Shown here one piece after another: positions 33,364-41,076 of a DNA stretch of 64,000 nt (position 1 is its first letter; each line of letters starts with the position of its first letter). The stretch is taken from the NCBI GenBank assembly GCA_910574635.1, contig CAJTCG010000012.1, positions 62,001 to 126,000 of the forward strand, read 5' to 3'. The notes under the pieces were generated by a model that did not search any database, had not been told where the DNA came from, and saw only the letters and a program-made list of their open reading frames with translations. The position numbers were made by a program, and so were the translations under genes. This DNA comes from Oscillospiraceae bacterium (lineage in GTDB: Bacteria > Bacillota > Clostridia > Oscillospirales > Oscillospiraceae).

Positions 33364-35907
33364 TCAAAGCCCCCCGGCAATCTCCGCGCAGAGCGCCTCG
33401 TGAGCCCGCAGCAATGCGGCGTGACGCTCCCGGATGAAATCCGCGTCGCCCCGTTTCCCCGCCATCTCCAGCTCCTTGGCCTGGGCGGAGAGCGCCTCCG
33501 CCCCAATGGTCAGGGAGGTGCTTTTCAGCGCGTGAACCTTCACGGCGTAATCCGTCCAATTGGCGCTTTCATACAAGGCGGCGATCTCCGCCCGCTTTTC
33601 CGGTCCCTGGGCACAGAACATCCGCAGCATTTCCAGATAAAAGCTCTCGTCCCCGGCGCAGTAGTCCAGGCCCAGCTCCGTGTTGACGCCGGCCTTCGCA
33701 AGATGGTCATAGGAGGGGACGGGCCCGCCGGACGCCTCCGGGACCTCCGCCGGGGCCTCCGGTGCGGCCGCGGCGGCCTGGGGAGCCGGGACCTTCTCCG
33801 CCGAGGGGGCCTCCGCCCCCACAGGCGCGCCCTTGCTTGTGGGCCTCTCGCTGTATTGGATACAGCTCTTGGGCAGGACCTTTCGGAGCACCCGTTCCAG
33901 GACGGTGCGCTCAATGGGCTTTGGGACAAACTCCGTAAAGCCCTCGCTGCGGAACATCTCCCGGGCGCCGCTGACGGTGTTGGCGGTTAGCGCAATCACC
34001 GGAAGGTCCTGATACACGCCGTTTTTAAGCTCCCGGATTTTTTTCAGCGTCTCCACGCCGTCAAACCCGGGCATCATGTGGTCCAGGAACACGATGTCAT
34101 AGGAAGTGCCGCTGCACATCGCCACCGCTTCCCGTCCGCTCAGGCAGGTGTCTACCTCAATCCCATAGCTTCCAAGAACGCCCTTGGCCACCACCAGGTT
34201 CATCTCCTCGTCGTCCACCGCCAGAGCCCGGATGCCCACGCAGGTGAAGGGCTTCCGGCCCGCGGCCTGATCCTCCGCGAAGCCCCGTTCTCCGGTTTCC
34301 CCATTCAAAAGGTTCGCCACGGAAAGCGCGGAGAAGGGCTTGTGCATAATCGCAAGCCGGCTTTCCCGGCTCAGGTTAAACTCCCGCTCCGCGATTACGA
34401 CGACCCGGATGGTTTCCGCCAGTTCCTCATAATATGCGGGGTTCTCCATATATTCCGACTGTACGATAAACACATGGGTCAGCTTATGGCTGCGCTGCAC
34501 CTTGAGAAGGCCCTCAAAATTATGTACCTGGTAGCCCTTCGCGCCAAGCCCCATCACCAGGCTTTGAATCAGGCCGTCATAGTACTCCCGGACCTCGTCG
34601 CAGCTGTACTTTTCCGGCCTGAAATAGCACGCAATGCAAAGCTGCTCCGGGTGGTTGAGCTCAATGCACGGCCGCTCGTCCGCCACGCCCTGGGGAATCA
34701 CGATATGCGCGGACAGACCCTCCTGTTCTCCGCTGGCGAAGTGAAGGAAGCCGCCCATGGCGTTCAAAAGCCCCTGGGCGATGGGAAGCCCGAGGCCCAA
34801 GCCGCCCGCGAAGCGGCTGCTGCTGGAATCCGCCTGGTAAAACACGTCGTACATCTGCGTCAGCTGGGAACTTGTCATGCCGATGCCGGTGTCTCGGATA
34901 TCAACGATCAAATTGATGCCATAGCTTTCCCGGCGGCAGCCTATGCGGACGTTTACGCCGCCTTCCTCCGTAAATTTAATGGCGTTTTCCACCAGGATTT
35001 TGAGCACATGGGAAATTTTCTCCGCATCCCCCACCAGGGCCGCCGGCATCTTCGGGTCGATGTCAAACACCAGCTCCAGGTGCTGGCGGTTGCTTTGCAG
35101 CGCGGTCATGGTAATGATGTCGTTCAGCACCGAGGTGATCATGTATTCTTTTTTGGCGGGAGTCAGCGTGCCCTCCACAATCTCCGTATAGTCCAGCATA
35201 TTGTTAATCTGGTTGGACAGACGCTTCCCCGCCATTTTGATGGAGGACATGTCCGCCCGGATATCCGGAGGGAGCTCCTTCCCCAGCGCCACCTCGCTGA
35301 TTCCGATGACCATGTTGATGGGGGTGCGGAGCTCATGGGATACGTTGGACAAAAAGACGGCGTTCTGCTTTCCCGCCGACTCCAGCTCCGCAAATATCCG
35401 GTCATACCGCTTCCGCTGCGCATTCCGCCGGTTGACCCAGTACAGCGCCAGCGCCGTGCTTCCAAGGGTCACGATGACGCCAAGCGCCAGGTGAAACGCG
35501 TCCTGGAGACTTATCCGATGGGAAATGGTACGGAGGATCAGGCCATGATATGCCAGCACCAGCGCGTACAAGGCCGCCGCCGCGTACAGAATCCACTTCT
35601 TGTTCAGCACAAACAGCGCCAGAATCAGAATGCAGGCCACGGCGGGCAAATCAAAAAGACTGGATTCATGCACACCGAAAAAGAAGAATTCGATAAGCAT
35701 CAGTCCAGCGCATAAATTATCAAACAGCGTGTTTGACCCAAGCCGCCCGATGTGCAGAAACCATACGACGAAACAAGCGACTGTCATCAGCGGAAGCGTC
35801 CAAAATTCCCACGATAGAAACAGCGTAATCAGCCCCAGCAAGCCGCTGAACACGGTAACTATGACCGCCAGCAGCAGATGCTGGCTTGTCTGCTCCTCCG
35901 CCCTCAT
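33364..35907 (-). CDS. Membrane hybrid histidine kinase with two receiver-like domains and Hpt
   Basis: These 847 residues have six membrane helices (about 11-158). HisKA has His191 in SNVSHELRTPINMV, and HATPase is at about 290-405 (VENAIKF, DTGIGM, GGLGLGLPI). A degenerate receiver-like domain at about 420-530 lacks the phospho-Asp. A real REC has Asp609 in IVFLDHMMPGFDG. An Ala/Pro/Glu-rich linker follows, and a C-terminal Hpt domain has His792 in KVHALKSTSLTIG. The protein can therefore carry out a full His-Asp-His relay and pass phosphate to a separate receiver. The obvious partner is the REC-only protein whose gene overlaps its start by 4 bp. Confidence 0.92.
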   Translation of the reverse strand: MRAEEQTSQHLLLAVIVTVFSGLLGLITLFLSWEFWTLPLMTVACFVVWFLHIGRLGSNTLFDNLCAGLMLIEFFFFGVHESSLFDLPAVACILILALFVLNKKWILYAAAALYALVLAYHGLILRTISHRISLQDAFHLALGVIVTLGSTALALYWVNRRNAQRKRYDRIFAELESAGKQNAVFLSNVSHELRTPINMVIGISEVALGKELPPDIRADMSSIKMAGKRLSNQINNMLDYTEIVEGTLTPAKKEYMITSVLNDIITMTALQSNRQHLELVFDIDPKMPAALVGDAEKISHVLKILVENAIKFTEEGGVNVRIGCRRESYGINLIVDIRDTGIGMTSSQLTQMYDVFYQADSSSSRFAGGLGLGLPIAQGLLNAMGGFLHFASGEQEGLSAHIVIPQGVADERPCIELNHPEQLCIACYFRPEKYSCDEVREYYDGLIQSLVMGLGAKGYQVHNFEGLLKVQRSHKLTHVFIVQSEYMENPAYYEELAETIRVVVIAEREFNLSRESRLAIMHKPFSALSVANLLNGETGERGFAEDQAAGRKPFTCVGIRALAVDDEEMNLVVAKGVLGSYGIEVDTCLSGREAVAMCSGTSYDIVFLDHMMPGFDGVETLKKIRELKNGVYQDLPVIALTANTVSGAREMFRSEGFTEFVPKPIERTVLERVLRKVLPKSCIQYSERPTSKGAPVGAEAPSAEKVPAPQAAAAAPEAPAEVPEASGGPVPSYDHLAKAGVNTELGLDYCAGDESFYLEMLRMFCAQGPEKRAEIAALYESANWTDYAVKVHALKSTSLTIGAEALSAQAKELEMAGKRGDADFIRERHAALLRAHEALCAEIAGGL

Positions 35908-36266
35908 GCCTGCTCAAACTCCTGCGCCACCCGTTTGATCAGCTCCTCCGGACGGTAGGGCTTTTTCAGATAATTCACGGCGCCCAATTTAATCGCGTTT
36001 TGGACGTCCTCTTCCAGCCCCGACGCCGTCAGGAAGATCACCGGGACCGCCACAGCGGCTTTTTTCATGCGTTCAAAGGTCTCAATGCCGTTCATGCCCG
36101 GCATGTCTATATCCAGAAGGACCATGTCGACTTTCTCGTTTTGTACCTTTGCCAGCGCCTGGATCCCGGAGTCCGCCAAAACCACGTCGTACTCTTTCCC
36201 AAGGATGATCCTGGTCCTTGCCAGGTTCATATTGTCGTCATCGACCACTAAGATGCGCTTTTTCAT
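35904..36266 (-). CDS. Stand-alone receiver-domain response regulator
   Basis: The 120 residues are a complete REC domain and nothing else. The acidic pocket is VVDDD near residue 6, the phospho-Asp is in VLLDIDMPGMNG (about 52), the Thr is in FLTAS and the Lys is in YLKKPY. With no DNA-binding domain it must act by protein contact, like CheY or Spo0F. The start at 36266 has GGAGG 7 bp upstream. It leads an operon (REC, Hpt kinase, DegV kinase) and overlaps the Hpt kinase as ATGA. Confidence 0.92.
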   Translation of the reverse strand: MKKRILVVDDDNMNLARTRIILGKEYDVVLADSGIQALAKVQNEKVDMVLLDIDMPGMNGIETFERMKKAAVAVPVIFLTASGLEEDVQNAIKLGAVNYLKKPYRPEELIKRVAQEFEQA

Positions 36267-36315
36267 ACAATTGCCTCCCTGTTGTGCTGCTGGGGCCCGG
36301 AGCCCCACGGGGTCT

Positions 36316-36344
36316 ATTGTAAAGGAAGCCCGCGGGAAAATCAA
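36316..36344 (-). promoter_or_regulatory. Sigma-A promoter of the REC-kinase-kinase operon
   Basis: TTGATT (36344-36339), a 17-bp spacer and TACAAT (36321-36316), 50 bp before the REC gene start. Confidence 0.7.
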
Positions 36345-36379
36345 GCCCGTATTTTCAGTCCCGGAGCGCGGCAGACCTC

Positions 36380-36421
36380 AAAAAGATGCAGCCGCATGAC
36401 GCGCCCGCATCATGCGGCTGC
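36380..36421 (-). terminator. Terminator of the free degV gene
   Basis: A 12-bp stem (GCAGCCGCATGA with its complement) followed on the minus strand by ATCTTTTTG, about 60 bp after the DegV stop. It separates degV from the kinase operon. Confidence 0.8.
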
Positions 36422-36481
36422 TTCCCGCCGGGAACCTTCCTTACCGGCCCCTCTTGAAAGCCCGCCGTTCCGAATTCTCAA

Positions 36482-37321
36482 TCATTTCCGCAGGAGAATC
36501 AGCCCCAGCGTATTCGGGCCACAGTGGCAGAAGATGGTGCAGCCCGCCTTGGCCTCCAGAATCTCGCCGAAGCGCCCGTCCTCCCGGATGATCTCCCGGG
36601 CAATGCCCGCCAGCTCGTCCCCCGGGCAGGTGTCCACCAGGAAAACGCGGCTGAAATCCAGGTCCGTCCGGTCCCTCAGGCGCTCATGAACGTAGTCCGC
36701 CACCACCTTGGCGATGTTTCCCCGGTACTTTTTGGTCACGGACATTTTGCCGCCAATCACCTCCACGCAGGGGTGGAGCTTCAGCAGATTCGCCCCCAGG
36801 GCCGTGACGGCGGAGCAGCGCCCGCCCTTTTTCATATAGTCCAGCCGGTCCAGAACAAAGCTGGTTTCCAGCCTGGGAACCATGTTCTCCAGGAGGTCCA
36901 GGATCTCCGTCACGGACTTCCCCGCCCGGGCGGCGTCGGCGGCGGCCAGGACCATCATGCCGTGGCCCACGGTCAGGTTTCCGGAGTCTACCACGTAGAC
37001 CTCCGGCACCTCCTCTGCCGCCAGCTTGGCGTTTTGGTGGCAGCAGGAAAAGCCGCTGCCGATGTTGAGGTGGATGACGGCGTCATATTTTTCCATCAGC
37101 GCCCGGAAAGCGTCCTCATAATCCGATACGTTGACGGCGTTGGTGGTGGTGATTTCTCCCCCCGCGTCCACATGGGACGCAATATCCGCCGTGCGGATGT
37201 CCACCCCGTCGTGATAGAGCTTTCCCGCCTTAACGATGCCCAGGGGAAAAACGGTGATGCCGTACTGCTCCAGCAGCCGCTCCGGCAGGTCGCAGGTGCT
37301 GTCGGTGGTAATCTTAATCAT
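36482..37321 (-). CDS. DegV-family fatty-acid-binding protein
   Basis: This 279-residue protein starts MIKITTDSTCDLPERLLEQY, the standard DegV opening. Typical contacts are present: ITTTNAVN (FakB Thr62 region), GSGFSCCHQNA (Ser93 region), KYRGNIAK, and FCHCGPNTLGL with the His near the end. DegV/FakB proteins hold a fatty acid in a tunnel and present it to a DAK-type kinase FakA for phosphorylation, feeding exogenous fatty acids into phospholipids. No fakA is in the window. The ATG has GGAAGGAG upstream. It lies just upstream of the kinase operon that encodes a second, fused DegV domain. Confidence 0.92.
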   Translation of the reverse strand: MIKITTDSTCDLPERLLEQYGITVFPLGIVKAGKLYHDGVDIRTADIASHVDAGGEITTTNAVNVSDYEDAFRALMEKYDAVIHLNIGSGFSCCHQNAKLAAEEVPEVYVVDSGNLTVGHGMMVLAAADAARAGKSVTEILDLLENMVPRLETSFVLDRLDYMKKGGRCSAVTALGANLLKLHPCVEVIGGKMSVTKKYRGNIAKVVADYVHERLRDRTDLDFSRVFLVDTCPGDELAGIAREIIREDGRFGEILEAKAGCTIFCHCGPNTLGLILLRK

Positions 37322-37426
37322 AAAAGGGCTCCTTCCAGGTTCGGGGCAGGCACGCTCCCGGACCGCGTCCTGTTTTAAATTCCCGCGCGGCCGCCGCGGC
37401 AAATGCGGAACGCCCGCGCCGCAGCT

Positions 37427-37455
37427 ATTCTATCATGGATTTTCAGGAAAATCCA
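37427..37455 (-). promoter_or_regulatory. degV promoter region with operator-like palindrome
   Basis: A perfect 9-bp inverted repeat, TGGATTTTC-ag-GAAAATCCA (37436-37455), sits directly upstream of a minus-strand -10-like TAGAAT (37432-37427), where the -35 and spacer would be. A repressor or activator bound there would control degV. Confidence 0.45.
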
Positions 37456-37608
37456 TAGTGGAAACCGGCAAAATTGACGGAGGTTTTCCCACCGTGCGGC
37501 GCTCTCCGGCGCGTGCCCTTGTTCCGGCATTCTCCACTCCCGGACGCGCCCGAAATGCCGCCTCCGCTTCCGGCGGCGAAGATCCGCCCTCTCATTCGCC
37601 GGAGTTTT

Positions 37609-37649
37609 GTGATTTTATCACGGTACGCACAAACCGGTTCCGGTATCAT
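37609..37649 (+). promoter_or_regulatory. Crp/Fnr-type palindrome and -10 of the redox operon
   Basis: GTGAT-TTT-ATCAC (37609-37621) is a perfect palindrome of the Crp/Fnr kind. A -10 TATCAT lies at 37644-37649 with no -35. If the transcript starts near 37656, the palindrome is centred at about -41, the class II activator position. The remaining 37456-37608 shows no gene. Confidence 0.5.
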
Positions 37650-37678
37650 GGTAACCATCAAATCTGGGAGGTCGCCCT

Positions 37679-37885
37679 ATGAAAACAAGGAAAAAGCGGC
37701 GGGCTGTTGTAAACGGGGACGCCTGCGTTGCCTGCGGATGCTGCGTGAAGGTGTGTCCCCTGTCCGCCATCCAGGTCCGGCATGGCATCCGGGCGGCGGT
37801 TGATCCGGAGCGCTGTGTGGGCTGCGGCAAATGCGCGAAGGAGTGCCCCGCGTCCGTGATCGTCCTTCAGGAGGTATCGGTATGA
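37679..37885 (+). CDS. Two [4Fe-4S] cluster ferredoxin
   Basis: This 68-residue protein has two CxxCxxCxxxCP motifs: CVACGCCVKVCP and CVGCGKCAKECP. It is a cytoplasmic low-potential electron carrier. GGGAGG precedes the ATG. It overlaps the next gene as ATGA, so the ferredoxin, the NapH-like protein and the reductase are made together. The very basic N-terminus (KTRKKRR) is unusual and may help docking to the membrane partner. Confidence 0.93.
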   Translation: MKTRKKRRAVVNGDACVACGCCVKVCPLSAIQVRHGIRAAVDPERCVGCGKCAKECPASVIVLQEVSV

Positions 37886-38466
37886 AAAAGCGCTGGTATG
37901 ATTACCTTTGGATTGCAGAGCTGATTTACATGTCGCTGGGGTTTTTCAATATCCTCTTCGCCTGGCTGGGCATGTTGTTTTTCTGCATCCCCCTGATCAT
38001 TTCCCTGGTCTGGGGCACAAAGGGCTACTGCAACCGCTACTGCGGCCGGGGCCAGCTGTTCGGCCTGCTGGGCGGGCGCTTCGGCTTGTCCCGGAAAAAG
38101 GATATCCCCGGGTGGATGAAGAGCAAATGGTTCCGCTATGGCTTTTTGATATTCTTCTTCATCATGTTCTTTCAGATGCTGTGGAATACCTATCTGGTCT
38201 TTGCCGGCGCACAGGATCTCCGGCAGGTGGTGACGCTGCTGTGGACGTTTAAGCTCCCCTGGCACTGGGCCTATCACGGCACGTTCTTTCACCAGGGCGC
38301 CGCTCAGTTCGCCTTCGGCTTTTACAGCGTCATGCTGACCTCCACCATTCTCGGCATGATTACTATGATTCTCTTCAAACCCCGCAGCTGGTGCGTTTAT
38401 TGTCCTATGGGCACCATGACGCAGCTCATCTGCAAAGCGAAAAATGGAAAGGATGCGTTAACATGA
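37882..38466 (+). CDS. Membrane Fe-S protein of the NapH/YccM-like type
   Basis: This 194-residue protein has about four membrane helices (about 10-45, 84-102, 128-165) and two Cys clusters: KGYCNRYCGRGQLFG after the first helices and WCVYCPMGTMTQ near the C-terminus. NapH/NosR/YccM-type proteins pass electrons between the membrane and a soluble partner. Here the partners are likely the ferredoxin upstream and the flavin reductase downstream. It is shorter than NapH (about 290) and lacks the extra ferredoxin domain, which is supplied by the separate gene. It overlaps both neighbours by 4 bp. Confidence 0.82.
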   Translation: MKKRWYDYLWIAELIYMSLGFFNILFAWLGMLFFCIPLIISLVWGTKGYCNRYCGRGQLFGLLGGRFGLSRKKDIPGWMKSKWFRYGFLIFFFIMFFQMLWNTYLVFAGAQDLRQVVTLLWTFKLPWHWAYHGTFFHQGAAQFAFGFYSVMLTSTILGMITMILFKPRSWCVYCPMGTMTQLICKAKNGKDALT

Positions 38467-40154
38467 AGGTAGTCATCATCGGCGGCGTAGCGGGAGGGGC
38501 CACGGCGGCGGCCCGGCTCCGGCGGCTGGACGAACAGGCGGAGATCGTGGTCTTCGAGCGGTCCGGGTACGTCTCCTACGCCAACTGCGGCCTGCCCTAT
38601 TACATCGGCGGGGTCATCGAGGACCCCGAGGCCCTGACCCTCCAGACGCCGGAGAGCTTTTTCTCCCGCTTCCGCGTCACCATGAAGGTGCGCCACGAGG
38701 CCACCGCCCTCCACCCGGAGAGAAAAACGGTCTCCGTAAAAAACCTGGAAACAGACGAGGAATTTGAGGAGCCTTATGACAAGCTCCTCCTCTCCCCCGG
38801 CGCCAAGCCCACCCAGCCCCGGCTTCCCGGCGTGGGGCTGGAGAAGCTCTTCACCCTGCGGACCGTGGAGGATACCTTCCGCATCAAGGACTACATCCGG
38901 CAAAATCATCCCAGGTCCGCTGTGCTGGCGGGAGGCGGCTTCATCGGCCTGGAGCTGGCGGAAAACCTGCGGGAGCTGGGGATGGAGGTCACCATCGTCC
39001 AGCGGCCAAAGCAGCTCATGAACCCCTTTGACCCGGATATGGCGGCCTTTATCCACAGCGAAGTGCGTGCCAACGGCGTGAAGCTGGCCCTGGGGTACAC
39101 CGTGGAGGGCTTCCAGGAGCGGGACGGCGGCGTGGACGTGCTGCTGAAGGACAACGCCCCGCTCCACGCCGATATGGTCGTGCTGGCCATCGGGGTCACT
39201 CCGGACACTGCTCTTGCGAAGGAGGCGGGGCTGGAGCTGGGACTCAAGGGCAGCATCGTGGTCAACAGCCGGATGGAGACCTCCCTCCCGGACATCTATG
39301 CCGTGGGGGACGCCGTGCAGGTCCGGCACTCCGTCACCGGGCAGGACGTCCTGCTCTCGCTGGCCGGCCCCGCCAATAAACAGGGCCGCATCGCGGCGGA
39401 CAACATCTGCGGCGGGGACAGCCGCTATCTCGGAAGCCAGGGCAGCTCCGTCCTCAAGGTCTTCGGCATGACGGCGGCGGTCACCGGCGTCAGCGAAACC
39501 AACGCCAAAAAGGCGGGCCTAGACGCGGACGCGGTGGTCCTCTCGCCCATGAGCCACGCGGGCTACTATCCCGGCGGGAAGCTGATGACCATGAAGGTGA
39601 TCTTTGAAAAGGAGACCTTCCGCCTCCTGGGGGCCCAGATCGTGGGTTATGAGGGCGTGGACAAGCGAATCGACGTACTGGCCGCGGCCATTCACGCCGG
39701 GCTGACGGCCATCCGGCTGAAGGACCTGGACTTGGCCTACGCGCCGCCCTACTCCTCCGCCAAGGACCCCGTGAACATGGCGGGCTTCCTCATTGAAAAC
39801 CTCGCCAAGGGCGTTGTGAAGCAGTTCCGTATCGAAGACGTGGGCGGCCTGCCCCGGGACGGCAGCGTAACACTGCTGGACGCCCGGACCCCCCAGGAGT
39901 ATGCGGGGGGACATATTGAGGGCTTCCGGAATATCCCCGTGGATGAACTGCGGCAGCGGCTGGAAGAGATCGCGCCCGGCAAGCCGGTCTATGTGATCTG
40001 CCAGAGCGGCCTGCGCAGCTACATCGCCTGCCGCATCCTGGCCGGGCACGGCTATGAGGCCCACAATTTCTCCGGCGGCTTCCGGTTCTACGACGCGGTG
40101 GCCAACGACCGCCGTCTCATCGAATCGGCGACGGCCTGCGGCATGGATCAGTAG
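38463..40154 (+). CDS. CoA-disulfide/persulfide reductase with C-terminal rhodanese domain
   Basis: This 563-residue flavoprotein is of the CoADR-RHD type. The FAD site is IIGGVAGGATAA, the redox Cys is Cys43 in YANCGLPYYIGG, and the NAD(P)H site is LAGGGFIGLELAENL. A dimerisation domain lies at about 325-445, and a rhodanese domain at about 465-563 has Cys in VICQSGLRSY. Such enzymes reduce CoA disulfide, CoA persulfide or polysulfide with NAD(P)H. The operon links it to a membrane Fe-S protein and a ferredoxin, suggesting that electrons from sulfane sulfur chemistry are exchanged with the membrane. A bidirectional terminator follows. Confidence 0.92.
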   Translation: MKVVIIGGVAGGATAAARLRRLDEQAEIVVFERSGYVSYANCGLPYYIGGVIEDPEALTLQTPESFFSRFRVTMKVRHEATALHPERKTVSVKNLETDEEFEEPYDKLLLSPGAKPTQPRLPGVGLEKLFTLRTVEDTFRIKDYIRQNHPRSAVLAGGGFIGLELAENLRELGMEVTIVQRPKQLMNPFDPDMAAFIHSEVRANGVKLALGYTVEGFQERDGGVDVLLKDNAPLHADMVVLAIGVTPDTALAKEAGLELGLKGSIVVNSRMETSLPDIYAVGDAVQVRHSVTGQDVLLSLAGPANKQGRIAADNICGGDSRYLGSQGSSVLKVFGMTAAVTGVSETNAKKAGLDADAVVLSPMSHAGYYPGGKLMTMKVIFEKETFRLLGAQIVGYEGVDKRIDVLAAAIHAGLTAIRLKDLDLAYAPPYSSAKDPVNMAGFLIENLAKGVVKQFRIEDVGGLPRDGSVTLLDARTPQEYAGGHIEGFRNIPVDELRQRLEEIAPGKPVYVICQSGLRSYIACRILAGHGYEAHNFSGGFRFYDAVANDRRLIESATACGMDQ

Positions 40155-40158
40155 CCGG

Positions 40159-40205
40159 AAAACTCCCCTCTCCAAGCCTCATGAAAGCTTGAAGAGGGGA
40201 GTTTT
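40159..40205. terminator. Bidirectional terminator between redox operon and crp-like gene
   Basis: The near-perfect stem AAAACTCCCCTC...GAGGGGAGTTTT, with an inner CAAGC/GCTTG extension, serves the two convergent genes. T-runs are present on both sides. Confidence 0.88.
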
Positions 40206-40864
40206 CACGCGTCCCGCAGAGCCGTCAGCTTTTTTTCGTTCAGGAGCTCCACCGTGCCCCGGGACAGCCTGACCATCCCTTCCTCCTGTAAATAGCGGAG
40301 CATCCGGGTGACGACCTCCCGGTGGGTCCCCAGGTGGTTGGCGATGGTCTCGTGGGTGATGGAAAGCCGGTTCGCCCCCTCAATGGCGGACTCCTCCAGC
40401 AAGAAGGCGGCCACCCGCCTGTCCATGCTGTTCCACATAACCTGCTCCATCAGCCACATGACCTCTGAAAACCGGGCGGCCATGATCTCGTTGGTGTAGT
40501 TGGCCGCGGCGGCGGACTGCTCCATGATCCGCTTATAAATGTCCGCGGGAATAATCCACAGTTCGGTATCCTTCTCCGCCGTAATGGTCACGTCAAATTG
40601 AATGCTCCGCATTATGCAGGAGGCGGAGAACAGGCAGAGATCCCGGTCAAACAGCCGGTAGAGGGTGACCTCCCGCCCCTCCTTGGAGAGGATAAACGCC
40701 CGGAGCTGGCCGGACTTCACCAGCAGCAGCCCTGTGCAGTCCGCGCCGCCGCCGTGGAGGACGGTCCCTGTCTTCACGGTACGGGCGGTCAGGCTGCCGG
40801 AAAGGAGTTCCCGCTGCCCGGGAGTCAGCTGATTCCATATGGGAACATATTCGGAAAATTCCAT
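40205..40864 (-). CDS. Crp/Fnr-family transcriptional regulator
   Basis: The 219 residues comprise a cyclic-nucleotide-binding-like beta barrel (about 25-130) and a C-terminal helix-turn-helix (about 160-200; SITHETIANHLGTHREVVTRML). It lacks the N-terminal Cys set of FNR and the full cAMP-binding Arg/Ser motif, so it may sense another ligand or a redox state. Cys residues at CLFSASC are candidates. It converges with the redox operon from the far side and is the likely binder of the palindrome at 37609. The promoter is near-consensus. Confidence 0.9.
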   Translation of the reverse strand: MEFSEYVPIWNQLTPGQRELLSGSLTARTVKTGTVLHGGGADCTGLLLVKSGQLRAFILSKEGREVTLYRLFDRDLCLFSASCIMRSIQFDVTITAEKDTELWIIPADIYKRIMEQSAAAANYTNEIMAARFSEVMWLMEQVMWNSMDRRVAAFLLEESAIEGANRLSITHETIANHLGTHREVVTRMLRYLQEEGMVRLSRGTVELLNEKKLTALRDA

Positions 40865-40894
40865 CAGGTTCTCTCCTTCCGTCGGCTTGCTCTT

Positions 40895-40923
40895 AGTATA
40901 AAGCCTCCGATGGCATCTGTCAA
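40895..40923 (-). promoter_or_regulatory. Sigma-A promoter of the crp-like gene
   Basis: A consensus TTGACA (40923-40918), a 17-bp spacer and TATACT (40900-40895), about 30 bp before the start codon. Confidence 0.8.
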
Positions 40924-41031
40924 AGCCTATGAGGTGCCGGCAGGTTTTAGCCGCCGAATGCCGGCGTGTTTTTCAATCGCGGCAGCCTTTGCTGATATTG
41001 CTGAATCCCCAAATTCACAAAGTAATACAGA

Positions 41032-41069
41032 AAAACCTAAAACCGCCTTTCCCGGCGGTTTTAGGTTTT
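41032..41069 (-). terminator. Terminator of the secA operon
   Basis: A perfect 16-bp stem (AAAACCTAAAACCGCC with its complement) with a 6-nt loop and a T-run on the minus strand. It lies 8 bp after the binding-protein stop. The rest of 40924-41031 holds only a small GCCGGCA/TGCCGGC stem. Confidence 0.9.
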
Positions 41070-41076
41070 CTTACCT

